From NCBI GenBank assembly GCA_011620645.1, contig WOYS01000076.1:1-54299 (forward strand): a stretch of DNA of 54,299 nt, read 5' to 3'. Origin of the DNA: Mycobacterium sp. Its GTDB lineage: Bacteria; Actinomycetota; Actinomycetes; Mycobacteriales; Mycobacteriaceae. Under the pieces are notes generated by a model. The model was not told the DNA's origin. It saw only the letters and a program-made list of their open reading frames with translations, and ran no database searches. How positions within the stretch are numbered: the first letter of the stretch is position 1; each line of letters begins with the position of its first letter. A program made the position numbers and the translations under genes. Shown here piece after piece: positions 53,195 to 54,299 of this stretch.

Positions 53195-54299
53195 TGTCCG
53201 GGGGCGTACGCGTCATACCGGATTCGCTCGACACGCTTGCTGAGCTGCGCAGCAAAGCCGAATGGCCGCCGGTGGACACCCGGGTCCAGAAGCTCGACGG
53301 TCTTCCGAACACCCAGGCAGCCGTCGACAACCTGAATGCGAACGCCGAAACCCTGGCCGGGTACCAGAAAATGGCCGACCAGCAGAACCAGAAACTCAAT
53401 GCGATGTTGCGGATCACCGCCGGCGAGTATCGCAAGGTCGACGAGAAGTACGCCGACAAGATCAACAGCGAGGAGCGCGCGGGTGCGGTCGCTGCCATAG
53501 CGGCGCCCGAGCCGGGCACGCCGGTGTCACCGGTGCCCGATCCGGCGCCGTTCACGCCCGTCCGTGCCGACGGCTACAGCGACGTCGAGCAGACCCAGCT
53601 GGCCCTGCTCGATGGTGACCACGGGGCTTCCCTGCAGGCCGCTGCCGCGCAGTGGTCCGCGGCGGCCGCCGCGACGAGACGCAATGACACCGGCGGATTC
53701 CCGACGAACTGGGAGGGCGCGGCCGCCGACTCCGCGATGACCCAGCTCAATGACTACGCGGCCTGGCTCGGCGAGCTGGCCGCCGCCTGGGACAAGCTTG
53801 CCGCTGCCGCCGAGCAGCTACGGGCCGCACATATCGCCACGCTGGCCGACCACTCGGACGTCTATTCGCAGTACATGATCCTCAAGGCACAACTGGCCGA
53901 ACTCGCCGCACACCCGGCCGGCCAGGGCGTCGCGATGGCCGCGCTCCAGCGGCAGCTGACGAACCTGCAGGAGCGGTCCGACGATCTGCGCGAGGACTAC
54001 GCCGGCCAGTCGTACTTCACGCCGGCGCGAGTGCCCGACCCCGGTTACGCGAAGAGGTCCGGCAAGAGCGCCGGCCCCGGCAGCCAAGGGCGTTCCGGAG
54101 GTGGTTCGCCCGCAGCCGGCGCCCCGGAGGCCGGCCAGTCCCCCGTCTCACCGCAGTCGGCGAACCCGATGGCCGGGCAGTCTCAGGGCAGTCCGACGGG
54201 CGTGGGGTCGCCGTCCCCTGCCGGTAAGGGCTCGTCGTCGGGTGGCGGTTCCCCGTCGTCGGGTGTGGGCTCCCCAGGTGGCGGCACGCCAGGTGGCGG
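53194..54299 (+). CDS. EspB-like ESX-1 secreted protein (partial, C-terminus beyond window)
   Basis: 368 codons lie in the window and the frame is open at the right edge. The N-terminal 280 residues are helical like the PE-PPE fold of EspB. YRKVDEKYADKI contains a YxxxD export motif; FPTNWEGAAADSAMTQLNDY supplies the W-x-G-like turn; ALLDGDHGASLQAAAAQW matches the EspB segment I recall (GDQGASL). A Gly/Ser/Pro-rich tail follows (GSSSGGGSPSSGVGSPGGGT). MycP1 cleaves EspB in such a tail. It overlaps the eccE1 stop by one base. Confidence 0.8.
   Translation, partial: MSGGVRVIPDSLDTLAELRSKAEWPPVDTRVQKLDGLPNTQAAVDNLNANAETLAGYQKMADQQNQKLNAMLRITAGEYRKVDEKYADKINSEERAGAVAAIAAPEPGTPVSPVPDPAPFTPVRADGYSDVEQTQLALLDGDHGASLQAAAAQWSAAAAATRRNDTGGFPTNWEGAAADSAMTQLNDYAAWLGELAAAWDKLAAAAEQLRAAHIATLADHSDVYSQYMILKAQLAELAAHPAGQGVAMAALQRQLTNLQERSDDLREDYAGQSYFTPARVPDPGYAKRSGKSAGPGSQGRSGGGSPAAGAPEAGQSPVSPQSANPMAGQSQGSPTGVGSPSPAGKGSSSGGGSPSSGVGSPGGGTPGG

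Overview
The window is about 54 kb of high-GC actinobacterial DNA. It reads as a rapidly growing Mycobacterium (Mycolicibacterium type). The basis is a complete mce1-type locus, an MmpS/MmpL pair, PtbB- and FadE2-like genes beside pntAB, and ESX-1 genes next to a fructose PTS. Gene order is largely that of M. tuberculosis Rv0144-Rv0185, read in inverted orientation with insertions and losses. M. tuberculosis names are given from memory of families and synteny; no database was searched.

Layout. 1-3039 (minus): a TIGR04338/DUF2786 pair, an alpha/beta-hydrolase lipoprotein and a monoacylglycerol lipase (Rv0183-Rv0185 block). 3095-8023 (minus): an SDR, then a tightly overlapping mmpS-mmpL-DUF732-DUF5078 cassette. 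A TetR gene diverges from it and is followed by pirin, a beta-propeller lipoprotein and a phosphodiester glycosidase (8226-12155, plus). 12229-26423 (minus): the mce1 operon, fadD5-yrbE1A-yrbE1B-mce1A to mce1F plus four Mce-associated genes. 26449-30269: SRPBCC protein, thioesterase, Zn-alcohol dehydrogenase and a long acyl-CoA dehydrogenase. 30306-37722: SDR remnant, TetR, small ORF, CorA, pntA-pntB, TetR and a short-chain-type acyl-CoA dehydrogenase. 37852-45000: fadE2, ptbB, a scarred DUF559/DUF456 segment, SDR, aldehyde dehydrogenase, SAM methyltransferase and TetR. 45175-50296: ptsI, divergent from deoR-fruK-fruA-ptsH. 50451-end: mycP1-eccE1-espB-like ESX-1 genes.

Two themes stand out. 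First, several genes keep both ends but have lost the middle. fadD5 lacks the AMP-binding loop; an SDR is reduced to 48 codons; fruA has lost most of EIIC and carries a 4-bp duplication that frameshifts it; DUF456 and DUF559 fragments meet at a palindromic repeat; mce1A appears to lack a hydrophobic stretch; and the mce1R regulator expected beside fadD5 is absent. These are either real deletion-driven decay or a systematic assembly fault, and the reads would decide. Second, there are many short perfect tandem duplications of 4-22 bp, including ones that copy the start regions upstream of yrbE1A and yrbE1B and the stop of the methyltransferase.

The most system-like element is the TetR-controlled mmpS-mmpL-DUF732-DUF5078 cassette. 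Its last protein resembles Rv0455c, the secreted factor needed for siderophore export in M. tuberculosis. No rRNA, tRNA, CRISPR array, transposase or integrase was seen, and no gene-free stretch exceeds 300 bases.
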